Shown here: positions 34,812 to 42,976 of the stretch, in pieces
Layout: every line of letters starts with the position of its first letter
Position numbering within the stretch: position 1 is the first letter of the stretch
Assembly (NCBI GenBank): GCA_005882135.1
Contig: VBDR01000025.1
Span: 1-64,000, forward strand
DNA length: 64,000 nucleotides
From: Chloroflexota bacterium
GTDB taxonomy: Bacteria; Chloroflexota; Dormibacteria; Dormibacterales; Dormibacteraceae
Direction of reading: 5' to 3'
Made by a program: the position numbers and the translations under genes
Notes under the pieces: model-generated
Told to the model about the DNA's origin: nothing
Databases searched by the model: none
What the model saw: only the letters and a program-made list of their open reading frames with translations

Positions 34812-34871
34812 ATCGACCCTTTGACAGGTCCCTGATCGCGCGGCGGCGTCGCCGGCCAGGACAACAGGCGA

Positions 34872-34899
34872 TTTACAGATGCCAGGCCACACCTATAGA
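34872..34899 (+). promoter_or_regulatory. Candidate promoter of the stress-protein/OtsA operon
   Basis: TTTACA at 34872-34877 and TATAGA at 34894-34899 with a 16-base spacer look like a sigma-70-type -35/-10 pair. Initiation would fall near 34906, leaving about 50 bases of leader before the AGGAGG-preceded ATG at 34960. This is one of the few well-spaced AT-rich boxes in the window. Confidence 0.5.
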
Positions 34900-34959
34900 G
34901 TTGCCTTGCGGCACGGGTCGCTGTGGCGGCGCGGGTCGATGGCGCGGGGCAGGAGGGCC

Positions 34960-35874
34960 ATGATCGTGGTTCCCAGAAGTCGCATTTTCTACTCCCATCT
35001 GGGCACGCGTCCGCGCGTTCTCGCGCCGGTCCTGATGGGCCAGATGGCGCGGCCCGCCATCAGCGTGGGGGACGCGCTCGCGACATCCCCGGGAGGATCA
35101 GGTCACCTGCTTGCGCTCGTCGAGATCCGTGCCGGCCGTGACAACGAAGTCTTCGCGCAGGAGCAGCGCCGGCGAGACATGCTCCGCTGGGTGGCGGGGT
35201 TGGAGTACAGCGGTGATGTTCGCCGCCGTCTGAGCGTCACGCTGCGTATGACCGCCAACGTGGCGAGCAGCATTCGCGATGCGGTGGCCGAAACCGAGGC
35301 CACGAGCCTCGTGCTCGAATGGCCCACGGTTTCGAGTGCACGCCGCCACGGATTGAGCGACCTGACCCGTCAGCTGCTGCCTGATCGCGGGACCGATATC
35401 GTCTTCGTCCGCTCGAAGGATCCGAACCGTGCGATCGCACCACGGTCGATCATGGCGTCGATTCGCGGAGGTCCGAGTGCTCGGGTGGTCGCATCGACTG
35501 CAGCAGCGCTTGCAGATGCCTACGGCAGCTCACTGACCCTGGTGCACATCCAGACGGATTTGCAGCACCCAGACCGATCACGAAGGGAGTGGGAGTCTTT
35601 CGAGCAAATTGTCGAGGAGATGCACCGTCCGTCGACGGTGGTCCGGGTGCATCGTCACGAAAATCCAGCTGCCGGGATCCTGGAGGAAGCCGCGGGTCAT
35701 GACCTCATCATCATCGGCTCGCGGCTCAGCACGTCGAATCCCAACGTCGTGATGGGTCGCGAGCTCCTGCGCATGGTGCGCCAGCTGGATTGTCCGGTGG
35801 TGATGGTGAGGCCAAAGCCGTTGCCGCCGTCCGAATCTGCGCACCCGATTGCGGCGAATGGTCACCGCGCGTGA
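34960..35874 (+). CDS. Universal stress protein, two-domain
   Basis: 304 residues from ATG 34960, chosen because GGCAGGAGGGCC sits right before it and a promoter-like pair lies upstream. The C-terminal domain is a clear UspA fold: ARVVASTAAALADAYGSSLTLVHIQ, then LEEAAGHDLIIIGSRLSTSNPNVVMGRELLRMVRQLDCPVVMVRPK. The glycine pattern resembles the nucleotide-binding GX2GX9GS motif but is incomplete. The N-terminal half looks like a diverged second Usp domain. Likely a general stress protein. It overlaps the OtsA-like gene by four bases (GTGA), so both are probably made together under stress. Confidence 0.8.
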   Translation: MIVVPRSRIFYSHLGTRPRVLAPVLMGQMARPAISVGDALATSPGGSGHLLALVEIRAGRDNEVFAQEQRRRDMLRWVAGLEYSGDVRRRLSVTLRMTANVASSIRDAVAETEATSLVLEWPTVSSARRHGLSDLTRQLLPDRGTDIVFVRSKDPNRAIAPRSIMASIRGGPSARVVASTAAALADAYGSSLTLVHIQTDLQHPDRSRREWESFEQIVEEMHRPSTVVRVHRHENPAAGILEEAAGHDLIIIGSRLSTSNPNVVMGRELLRMVRQLDCPVVMVRPKPLPPSESAHPIAANGHRA

Positions 35875-37451
35875 GCTCACCGGAGCCAACGCCTGCGCTG
35901 CAGGCGATCGGCCGCGACGCGGCGAGGCTCTTGGGTCAGTTCTCGCCGATCATTCTCAGCAATCGGGCCCCGGTGGAACCCCGGTCCGGTGGCCAGCTGG
36001 TGTCTGGGGCTGGGGGTCTGGTCAAAGCGCTGACATCGCTGGCGAACGCCACCAAAGCCTCCTGGGTGTCCGCTGCGCGAACCGAGATCGAGCGGGAGCT
36101 CGCGGCTTCGGGCAGATCGCTCGGCTCGGACGCCAACGCCGACCAGGCGTTCCCGATCTTCTTCGCGCCCACCGACCCAGCTGCGTACGACCTCCATTAC
36201 GCGGTCATCAGCAACCCGCTGCTCTGGTTCGCGCACCACTACCTGTGGAACATCGCGATCGAGCCGGTTGTCGACCAGAGCATCTACAAGGCCTGGTTCG
36301 ACGGTTATCGCGTCATCAATGCCGCGATCGCTGAGCGTGCTCTGTCGATCAGTCGCCAGCTGCCTCGCCGTCCGCTGTTCCTCACCCAGGACTATCAGCT
36401 GTATCTCGCTCCCGAGCACATCCGATCAGCCCTGCCCGATGCTGCGATGCAGCACTTCATCCATGTTCCATGGCCCGAACCGAGATACATGAAGGTGCTC
36501 CCCGCAGCGATGCGGGAGGGGATTTTCAAGGGCCTCCTGGCCAATGACATCATCGGTCTCCAGACCAGCCTCGACGTGCACAACTTCCTGCGATGTTGCG
36601 TCGAGCTGATGGGACTGCGCGTCGTCGAGGCTGAGGGAGCCGTCCTCAGCGGAGGTCGGGTGGTTTGGGTTCGGGCGTACCCGGTCTCCATCGACGTGGA
36701 CGCGATGCGGCAGCTCGGCGAATCGCCGGCGGTCCGCGAGCTCGAAGCCGAGGTGGCGGTCTGGCGTCCGGAAAAGCTGATCGTTCGAGTGGACCGGACC
36801 GATCCCTCCAAGAACCTGATCCGAGGCTTCCTGGCGTATGAGCGGTTGCTGGAAGACCATCCCGAATACCAGGGCCGGGTCACCCTGTGGGCCTTCCTAC
36901 AGCCGTCGCGACAGGACGTCGACGCCTACCGGCAGTACCTGGAGCTGGTGCGGTCGACCGTTGCCCGGATCAATACCCGGTTCGGTAACGAAGCCTGGGA
37001 ACCCACCCGGCTTGACCTTGGAGAGGACATCCATCGCGCGCTGGCTGCCTATCGGTCCTATGACGTATTGCTGGTAAATCCGATTCTCGATGGCATGAAC
37101 CTGGTGGCCAAAGAGGGACCTGTCGTCAATCAGCGTTCGGGAGTGTTGGTGCTTTCCGAGTCGGCCGGCGCTCACGAGGAATTGGGCACGCACGGGGTCA
37201 GCATCAATCCGTTTGATGTCGAGGTGACCGCGCGAGCCATCCATCGAGCGCTGCAGATGAGCCCTGCGGAGCGGGTCGAGCGATCTGACGCGATCAACCA
37301 GATAGTCGCCACCAACGATGTCGCTCGCTGGATCCGGCATCAGCTCGAAGACATCCGTTCCATCACGCCGGCGTTCCGCGGGCCTTTCGAACCCGAAGGA
37401 CAGTCAGCCGGACGAGGTCCCGGCGCGCAGAGAACGGGCCGCCGTCGCTGA
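35871..37451 (+). CDS. Trehalose-6-phosphate synthase-like glycosyltransferase (GT20)
   Basis: 526 residues from GTG 35871. GT20 marks: SNRAPVEP with R32, GAGGLVKAL, FIHVPWPEPRYM, VDRTDPSKNLIRGFLAYERLLE with the phosphate-binding Arg and Lys, and LDGMNLVAKE with the donor-binding Asp and Glu. OtsA normally has HDYHL; here it is QDYQL, keeping only the Asp. It transfers glucose from a nucleotide sugar to a phosphorylated acceptor, classically glucose 6-phosphate giving trehalose 6-phosphate; the acceptor could differ. No OtsB phosphatase lies beside it. Linked to a stress protein, a compatible-solute role is likely. Confidence 0.87.
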   Translation: MSSPEPTPALQAIGRDAARLLGQFSPIILSNRAPVEPRSGGQLVSGAGGLVKALTSLANATKASWVSAARTEIERELAASGRSLGSDANADQAFPIFFAPTDPAAYDLHYAVISNPLLWFAHHYLWNIAIEPVVDQSIYKAWFDGYRVINAAIAERALSISRQLPRRPLFLTQDYQLYLAPEHIRSALPDAAMQHFIHVPWPEPRYMKVLPAAMREGIFKGLLANDIIGLQTSLDVHNFLRCCVELMGLRVVEAEGAVLSGGRVVWVRAYPVSIDVDAMRQLGESPAVRELEAEVAVWRPEKLIVRVDRTDPSKNLIRGFLAYERLLEDHPEYQGRVTLWAFLQPSRQDVDAYRQYLELVRSTVARINTRFGNEAWEPTRLDLGEDIHRALAAYRSYDVLLVNPILDGMNLVAKEGPVVNQRSGVLVLSESAGAHEELGTHGVSINPFDVEVTARAIHRALQMSPAERVERSDAINQIVATNDVARWIRHQLEDIRSITPAFRGPFEPEGQSAGRGPGAQRTGRRR

Positions 37452-37464
37452 GTTCGGATAGAGG

Positions 37465-37815
37465 ATGATCGATGGCGAGATGGACATCGATCCGGCGGTG
37501 CCGCCGAGCGGTCCGGGCTGCGCGGAATGCGTCGCCTCCGGAGGCTGGTGGTTTCACTTGCGTCGCTGCGCGCGCTGCGGCCACGTCGGTTGCTGTGATT
37601 CGTCGCCGTCCCAGCACGCAAGTCGCCATGCGGCCGATACCGGCCACGCGATCGTCCAGAGTTACGAGCCCGGCGAGGACTGGTTCTGGGACTACACGAC
37701 CGAGGACTTCCTGGATGGGCCGGAGCTGGCTCCGCCCCGCCATCACCCGCTTGAGCAGCCAGTGCCCGGGCCCAGCGACCGCGTCCCCCGAGGGTGGGAG
37801 CAACAGCTCCACTGA
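37465..37815 (+). CDS. UBP-type zinc-finger protein
   Basis: 116 residues, ATG 37465, 13 bases after the OtsA-like gene. The pattern GCAECVASGGWWFHLRRCARCGHVGCCDSS followed by QHASRHAADTGHAIVQSY fits the ZnF-UBP domain, with Cys and His pairs for several zinc ions. In eukaryotes this finger recognises the ubiquitin C-terminus; bacterial stand-alone versions have no known ligand. A conserved-looking EDWFWDYTTEDF follows. It is probably in the same transcript as the stress protein and OtsA-like genes. Confidence 0.85.
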   Translation: MIDGEMDIDPAVPPSGPGCAECVASGGWWFHLRRCARCGHVGCCDSSPSQHASRHAADTGHAIVQSYEPGEDWFWDYTTEDFLDGPELAPPRHHPLEQPVPGPSDRVPRGWEQQLH

Positions 37816-37853
37816 CGGCCGCGCGTCCTCTTCTATATGTGCGGTCGGTGCGG

Positions 37854-38057
37854 TTACATGTTCGGGCAGTTGTGGGTCGTCGATCCGCTGGATGGGCTCG
37901 GATTCGGTGACGGTGTCGCCGCGAACGCCGGCGCCGCGAGCACGAAAGCCGCGATAGCGACCACCGCCAGGATCAACGGCAGGGCCAAGCGTCGAAGCCA
38001 GGACGTTTTCGGTGTTGGCGGCATCGGTGGCGTGATCTGCTCACTTTGCTCAGGCAC
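37854..38057 (-). CDS. Small single-span membrane or secreted protein with HNCPNM tail
   Basis: 67 residues from GTG 38057, supported by CTGAGGAGGTG upstream. A polar N-terminus with prolines, basic residues, one hydrophobic helix (LALPLILAVVAIAAFVLAA), an APAFA stretch that could be a signal-peptidase site, then a Pro/Ser-rich tail ending in HNCPNM. His, Cys and Met near an extracellular end suggest metal (copper-type) or thiol chemistry, but no family is recognised. It is convergent with the zinc-finger gene. Confidence 0.65.
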   Translation of the reverse strand: MPEQSEQITPPMPPTPKTSWLRRLALPLILAVVAIAAFVLAAPAFAATPSPNPSPSSGSTTHNCPNM

Positions 38058-38240
38058 CTTGATCGGACACCTCCTCAGGTGATTCGCGCTCGGGCACGCG
38101 CACCTTTCACTGTTGCACGCCAGGCTGAGAGCAGGCTTCGAGTTGGCCTGGGGTCTTGCTTGGGTCTTGGGGCCGTGATTCTCATCTGATTCACAGCTTC
38201 CTCAGGCGAGGGTCTGAGGATTGAGCTCGACACTCCGGGG

Positions 38241-39308
38241 GTGGCCTGGTTTCGTGTCGGGCTGGTTCGAGGGTTTCGAGGTTGGGTTGCCATTGCCATC
38301 TCCACCTGCGGGGTGGCCGCGCTTCTGGCCGCATGCACGATCCCCGTCCGGTTCGCGACGCCGGAAGAGGTGCGGCAAGCCACAGCTCCCAGCCCCGCAC
38401 CGGTAAGCACAGGCGGCTCGACGACCATCGTCGGGGGCGGCCTGGACCACGTTCAGGCGGACCTACGCCGGCTCATTGCCCAGGCCGGCCCATCGGTCGT
38501 GCGGGTCGAGACTGCCTCCGCGACCGGGTCGGGTTTGCTCCTCGACGCGGCCGGCACCATCGTCACGCCCGCCAGCCTGGTTGCTGGTGCGCAGCCGGTC
38601 ACGATCACCACCGCCGCCGGCCAGCGATACGCCGGTACGGTCAGCGGGTCCGATCCGGCCAGCGATGTCGCCGTCATCCGCGTGAGCGGCGCGACCGGGC
38701 TCGCGGCAGCGACGTTTGCTGATTCAGGAACCGTCCAGGTCGGTGACGTGGTGGTGGCGGTCGGCAACCAGCTGCCGCCTTCCGGCACCGCGAGCCAGGG
38801 GATCGTGAGCGGAACCACGGGGACGATGTCCGCGGGCGCGGTGACGCTGACCGGGCTCATCACGACCACCGCGCCGATGGCCGCCGGGACTTCGGGCAGC
38901 GCGCTGCTGAACACCACCGGGCAGGTGGTGGGCATGACGACGCTCGGCCCGGATGGGTCGCCGGCTCTCGGCGTCGCGATCCCGAGCAATCAGGTCAAGA
39001 CGGTCGCCCAGAAGCTGCTCGCGGGAGGCTCCGGGACGCAGGCAGGAAACGCCTATCTCGGGGTGTCGGTCACTGACGCCTCGGGCGGCGGCGCGCTCAT
39101 CCAGTCGGTCGCCGCCGGCGGCCCCGCCGCGCGGGCGGGCATTCAGCCCGGGTGGGTCATCGTCGCCATCGGAGGCCAGACGGTGCCGAACGCGGCTGCT
39201 GTCGGCCAGATCGTCGCCGGCCGCGCACCTGGCCAGCAGGTGACGGTCGCGGTTCGCCTCCCGAACGGCTCCTCCCGCTCGATCCCCGTCGTGCTCGGAA
39301 CCGCCTAA
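38241..39308 (+). CDS. HtrA/DegP-like lipoprotein with PDZ domain, catalytic His missing
   Basis: 355 residues from GTG 38241. Lipoprotein signal with lipobox LAAC (Cys32) and a Ser/Pro/Thr linker. Residues 70-260 follow the HtrA trypsin-like fold: GSGLLLDAAGTIVTPASLVAGA aligns with the usual motif containing TNxHV, so Ser112 replaces the catalytic His. The Asp in DPASDVAVIRV (D142) and the Ser in GTSGSALLN (S218) remain. A PDZ domain follows (271-350, AYLGVSVTDASGGG, AARAGIQPGWVIVAIGGQ). Without the His it is probably a scaffold or chaperone outside the membrane. It precedes the MoxR-DUF58-VWA genes by about 30 bases. Confidence 0.87.
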   Translation: MAWFRVGLVRGFRGWVAIAISTCGVAALLAACTIPVRFATPEEVRQATAPSPAPVSTGGSTTIVGGGLDHVQADLRRLIAQAGPSVVRVETASATGSGLLLDAAGTIVTPASLVAGAQPVTITTAAGQRYAGTVSGSDPASDVAVIRVSGATGLAAATFADSGTVQVGDVVVAVGNQLPPSGTASQGIVSGTTGTMSAGAVTLTGLITTTAPMAAGTSGSALLNTTGQVVGMTTLGPDGSPALGVAIPSNQVKTVAQKLLAGGSGTQAGNAYLGVSVTDASGGGALIQSVAAGGPAARAGIQPGWVIVAIGGQTVPNAAAVGQIVAGRAPGQQVTVAVRLPNGSSRSIPVVLGTA

Positions 39309-39339
39309 CCCTAGCTAGCTCAATAGACAAGGAGTGAAG

Positions 39340-40380
39340 ATGCCACAGCCACAAGCAGCCTGGAGCGCGACGCCGGCGACGACGGCCGAAATCTATGCGG
39401 CCCGCGTGCCGAAGGCGGTGGAGGAGCTGCTCTTCGAGGTCCGCAAGGTGATCGTGGGCCAGGACCGCCTCCTCGAACGGGTGCTGGTGGCCCTGCTTGC
39501 TGGCGGCCACATTCTCGTCGAGGGAGTTCCCGGTCTCGCCAAGACAGCGACCGTGCGCGCCTTCGCGGCGGCGATCGGAGGCAAGTTCGGGCGGATCCAG
39601 TTCACACCCGACCTCGTTCCCTCAGACCTGGTCGGAACCAGGGTGTTCAACCCGCGCAAGGCTGACTTTTCGACCGAGCTGGGCCCGATCTTCTGCAACC
39701 TTCTTCTCGCGGACGAGGTCAACCGGGCCCCCGCCAAGGTTCAGTCGGCGCTGCTCGAGGTGATGCAGGAGAGACAGGTCACCATCGCCAAGGAGACGTT
39801 CCGGGTCGATGAGCCGTTCCTGGTCCTTGCCACCCAGAACCCGATCGAGGCCGATGGCACCTACCCGCTGCCGGAAGCGCAGATCGACCGTTTCATGCTC
39901 AAGGTCGTGGTCGGCTATCCGACCGCGGGCGAGGAGATTGGAATCGTCGAGAGGATGATCGGCGAACCGATCCAGGTCAGCCAGGTGCTGTCTCCGCAGA
40001 ACCTGGTCGAGCTGCAACACCAGGTGCGCAGGGTGTACGTCGATCCCGCCGTGATCGCCTACGCAACCAGACTTGTGGCGGCGACGCGAAGCCTGAAGGC
40101 GGCCGGGATCGATGCCTTCGAATCGGCGGTGGCGTACGGCGGCAGCCCCCGGGCGACGATCCATCTGGTCATCGCCGGCCGGGCACTGGCCTTCATCCGC
40201 GGCCGCAGCTACGTGCTCGGTCAGGACCTGGCGGCGGTGGCGCCAGAGGTGTTGCGGCACCGGATCGTGCTCAGCTACGAGGGCATCGCCGACAGCGTCG
40301 CCCCGGACGACATCGTGCGTCGCGTCATCGAAACCACCGAGATGCCGCGGCTCGACCTCGGGGATGGCCGTGTCGTCTGA
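39340..40380 (+). CDS. MoxR-family AAA+ ATPase
   Basis: About 346 residues from ATG 39340, with ACAAGGAGTGAAG in front. AAA+ features: Walker A GVPGLAKTA, Walker B LLLADEVNRAPAKVQSALLEVMQE, sensor 1 LATQNPIEADGTYPLPEAQIDRFMLK. MoxR ATPases act as chaperones for assembling or inserting metal centres or envelope complexes and typically work with VWA-domain partners. Here the DUF58 and VWA genes follow with overlapping ends, giving the standard MoxR-Bat type module. Confidence 0.93.
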   Translation: MPQPQAAWSATPATTAEIYAARVPKAVEELLFEVRKVIVGQDRLLERVLVALLAGGHILVEGVPGLAKTATVRAFAAAIGGKFGRIQFTPDLVPSDLVGTRVFNPRKADFSTELGPIFCNLLLADEVNRAPAKVQSALLEVMQERQVTIAKETFRVDEPFLVLATQNPIEADGTYPLPEAQIDRFMLKVVVGYPTAGEEIGIVERMIGEPIQVSQVLSPQNLVELQHQVRRVYVDPAVIAYATRLVAATRSLKAAGIDAFESAVAYGGSPRATIHLVIAGRALAFIRGRSYVLGQDLAAVAPEVLRHRIVLSYEGIADSVAPDDIVRRVIETTEMPRLDLGDGRVV

Positions 40381-41311
40381 CGAGAGACGCCGCCGCCGAG
40401 GGCGCCTTCCCAACCTCGAGGTGCTCGGCAGGCTTCGATGGCCGGTCCTCGGCCGGCTCGGTTTTCACACCTGGGGTGACGAACGCTCGCGCTCACGGGG
40501 TCCTGGCGTCGAATTCGCGGATGTCAGGGAATACCAGTTCGGCGAGGACGCCCGGCTGATCGACTGGAACCTGACCGCCCGCTCGGATCGCATCTTCGTC
40601 CGCGAGTCGCATCCCGATCGCGGACTGGACGCCTGGCTGATCGTCGATTCCAGCGCCTCGCTCGACTGGGGCACGGCCCTGACGCTGAAGCGCGAGGCAG
40701 CGCTCGAGATGGCGGCCGCCGCCTCCTCTTTGATCGCCCGCCGCGGAAGTCGGGTGGGCGCGATTGTCTTCGATGCGCAGGTCCGGCGGACGCTTCCGCC
40801 GATCGCCGGCCGGACCGGCCGCCTCCACCTCGTGGGGCATCTCCAGTCCGAGCTCGCATCCCCGCCTCCCCGAGCTGCCACCGCGCTCGCGGGCGCGCTC
40901 CGTCACGCGCTCAAGCTCGTCCAGCGGCGATCCCTGCTGATCGTGATCACCGATTTCCTTGCCGCGGGCGGCTGGCAGCGGCCGATGGCGATGCTCGGCC
41001 ACCGCCACGAGGTAGTTGCAGTCAGGATGGTCGATCCGACCGAGCTCGCCATCCCTGACATCGGCGTGGTGACGTTCGAAGACCCAGAGAGCGGTGAGCA
41101 GCTGCAGGTAGACACGTCCGACGTACGCCTCCGAGCCCGGTTCCGGCTCGCCGCCGCGGAACAGAGCCGGCGGATCTCGAGCGACCTGCGGCGAGCTCAC
41201 GTGACGGAGCTGATCATCACCACCGAGCAGCCGTTCCTGCCTCAGCTGATCGAGTACCTGCGCCGTCGCACCGTCGAGCTGCAACGTGGTCGAGGGGCCC
41301 CCGTGCCGTGA
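40364..41311 (+). CDS. DUF58 domain protein
   Basis: About 315 residues from ATG 40364, inside the end of the MoxR gene (GTG 40370 is also possible). The DUF58 signature VREYQFGEDARLIDWNLTARSDRIFVRESHPDRG lies near residue 55, followed by a diverged von Willebrand A-like fold (LDAWLIVDSSASLDWG, SLLIVITDFLAAGGW). No N-terminal membrane segments are seen, unlike longer DUF58 proteins. Known partners are MoxR ATPases; its exact role is not established. The stop overlaps the VWA gene start (GTGA). Confidence 0.9.
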   Translation: MAVSSDERRRRRGRLPNLEVLGRLRWPVLGRLGFHTWGDERSRSRGPGVEFADVREYQFGEDARLIDWNLTARSDRIFVRESHPDRGLDAWLIVDSSASLDWGTALTLKREAALEMAAAASSLIARRGSRVGAIVFDAQVRRTLPPIAGRTGRLHLVGHLQSELASPPPRAATALAGALRHALKLVQRRSLLIVITDFLAAGGWQRPMAMLGHRHEVVAVRMVDPTELAIPDIGVVTFEDPESGEQLQVDTSDVRLRARFRLAAAEQSRRISSDLRRAHVTELIITTEQPFLPQLIEYLRRRTVELQRGRGAPVP

Positions 41312-42255
41312 TCATCTATCAGCCTGCGTTTCTGCTCGGGCTGCTGGCGATACCGCTCCTCATCGCGGGATACGTGCTCGTGCAGCGCCGGCGCCGCGCC
41401 TACACGCTTCGGTTCACCAACCTGGAGCTGCTCCGGTCCGTCGTCCCGCGCTCGCCCGGCATTCGCCGCCACCTCCCGCCCGCCCTCTTCCTGCTGGGTT
41501 CGGCGGCGCTCCTCAGCGGGATGGCGGTGCCTGTCCTGAACCTTGAAATCGCCCGGAACAGCGCTGACGTGGTCCTGGTCATCGACGTCTCGGGTTCGAT
41601 GCAGGCGACCGATGTGACGCCTACCCGACTCGAAGCCGCCAAAAGCGCTGCCACGACTCTCGTCGATCAGCTGCCCGCCGGCTATCGCATCGCCCTGATC
41701 AGCTTCAGCAGCGGGGCCACCGTCAGGCAGGGCCTGACCACCGATCATGGCGCCGTGAAATCGGCCCTCTCCGCCCTTGTGCCTGGGGGAGGCACCGCCC
41801 TCGGCACCGCGCTTTCGCTGGCGCTGGACCAGCTTGGTGCGGGCCGCGGAAACGCATCCGGCGCGCGGGCGCGCCCGGCGATGATCGTGGTGCTCACCGA
41901 TGGAGCGTCAAACGAAGGCGTGAATCCGCTCAGCGTCGTGCAGCAAATCGCGGCCTCGAAAGTGCCGGTGCAAACAATCGGCATCGGGCTGCGCGACAGC
42001 TCGGCGGTCGTTGGCGGCGAGCGGGTTGGCGGCGTGGACGAAGCCACCCTCAAGGCGATCTCTGCCGCGACCGGGGGGAAGTATTACTACGCTCAGGCCG
42101 CCGGCGAGCTTCAAAACATCTACAGCGCCCTCGGGACCCAGTTCGGCTGGCAATTTCAGCAAGTCAACCTGATGGTGCCGCTCCTGATCGGTGGGATCAG
42201 CCTCGTGGTGCTGGGCGCCGCGGTCAGCCTGGTCTGGTTCCGGGTACTGCCCTGA
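41308..42255 (+). CDS. VWA-domain membrane protein (BatA-like)
   Basis: 315 residues from GTG 41308. Two N-terminal membrane segments (QPAFLLGLLAIPLLIAGYVLV and LFLLGSAALLSGMAVPV), a von Willebrand A domain with an intact MIDAS (DVSGSM near residue 93, a Thr, then LTDGASNEG), and one C-terminal membrane segment. BatA-type proteins face outside or sit at the membrane and are remodelled by MoxR. It ends the operon; only 15 bases separate it from a convergent small gene, with no T-rich terminator. Confidence 0.92.
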   Translation: MIIYQPAFLLGLLAIPLLIAGYVLVQRRRRAYTLRFTNLELLRSVVPRSPGIRRHLPPALFLLGSAALLSGMAVPVLNLEIARNSADVVLVIDVSGSMQATDVTPTRLEAAKSAATTLVDQLPAGYRIALISFSSGATVRQGLTTDHGAVKSALSALVPGGGTALGTALSLALDQLGAGRGNASGARARPAMIVVLTDGASNEGVNPLSVVQQIAASKVPVQTIGIGLRDSSAVVGGERVGGVDEATLKAISAATGGKYYYAQAAGELQNIYSALGTQFGWQFQQVNLMVPLLIGGISLVVLGAAVSLVWFRVLP

Positions 42256-42270
42256 AAGAACCGGACGCGA

Positions 42271-42561
42271 TTAGCGCGCGCCCACGAGCACGCCGGCCGC
42301 CATCCCGCCCAGGATGCCCACGAAGCCGGCCGCCAGGCCCGCGGCCAGGAGCAGGCGCCAGAAGACGAGGGGCGTGGGGCGCCGCGCAACCGACGGCGGC
42401 GGAGCAATCGGCGGCAGACTCGAGGCTGAGGTTCGGACCGGCTCAGGGCTGTAGGGCAGCCACCTCGCGCCGGGCGGAAGCTGCGCGGGCCAGACGTTCA
42501 CGTCGTCGGTCTGCACTGCCCGCCAGCATGCCCGATGCCGCTTGGCAGCGCCTGTGATCAT
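42271..42561 (-). CDS. Small proline-rich membrane protein
   Basis: 96 residues from ATG 42561. The N-terminal 65 residues are polar and proline-rich; one C-terminal hydrophobic helix follows (VFWRLLLAAGLAAGFVGILGG, with further glycine-rich residues). No family is recognised. It could be a tail-anchored protein facing the cytoplasm. The reading direction and lack of a competing frame support it moderately. No obvious ribosome site. Confidence 0.5.
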   Translation of the reverse strand: MITGAAKRHRACWRAVQTDDVNVWPAQLPPGARWLPYSPEPVRTSASSLPPIAPPPSVARRPTPLVFWRLLLAAGLAAGFVGILGGMAAGVLVGAR

Positions 42562-42606
42562 GCTGCGGGATTGCTGAGAGCCGGCATCCCCAGTCCGGGA
42601 ACGGGC

Positions 42607-42834
42607 TTAGGCGCGGTCCGGGCGGGGGAACTGTCCGGACACGGCTCGCCGCTTGAGCAGCCAGTCGATGCAGTCAACGCACACAAGATCGTCGGCCGCC
42701 TCGCCGGCGCCGAGCGCGGCTCGCGGGATGCCGCAGAGCGAGGCCTCCGCATCCTCGCGCACCAGGTGAAGGGCCGAGCCGCTCCTCGCCCTGGTCGCGC
42801 GATCGCTGAAGACGCGATAGTCACTCTTACCCAT
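42607..42834 (-). CDS. Small protein with CG-x-CxxC pattern
   Basis: 75 residues from ATG 42834. The run ALHLVREDAEASLCGIPRAA, then DDLVCVDCIDWLLKRR, has a Cys-Gly and a CVDC pair, like the short treble-clef or zinc-ribbon proteins common in high-GC bacteria (a His-Leu followed by SLCG and then CxxC). It could bind one zinc. No named function. It lies between two other orphan genes, and the ribosome site is weak. Confidence 0.5.
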   Translation of the reverse strand: MGKSDYRVFSDRATRARSGSALHLVREDAEASLCGIPRAALGAGEAADDLVCVDCIDWLLKRRAVSGQFPRPDRA

Positions 42835-42976
42835 CGGGATTGGCAGGTTAGCTCCGATCCGGGACCTCGACAGCGAGGAAGCTCACATTCTGAGCCCGGT
42901 TTCGACGGAACTCTGGCCGAGTCGGTGCGGAAGGATGTAGGCTCCTTAGGTTGTGAGGGCGCCATTGGAGAGGGGA

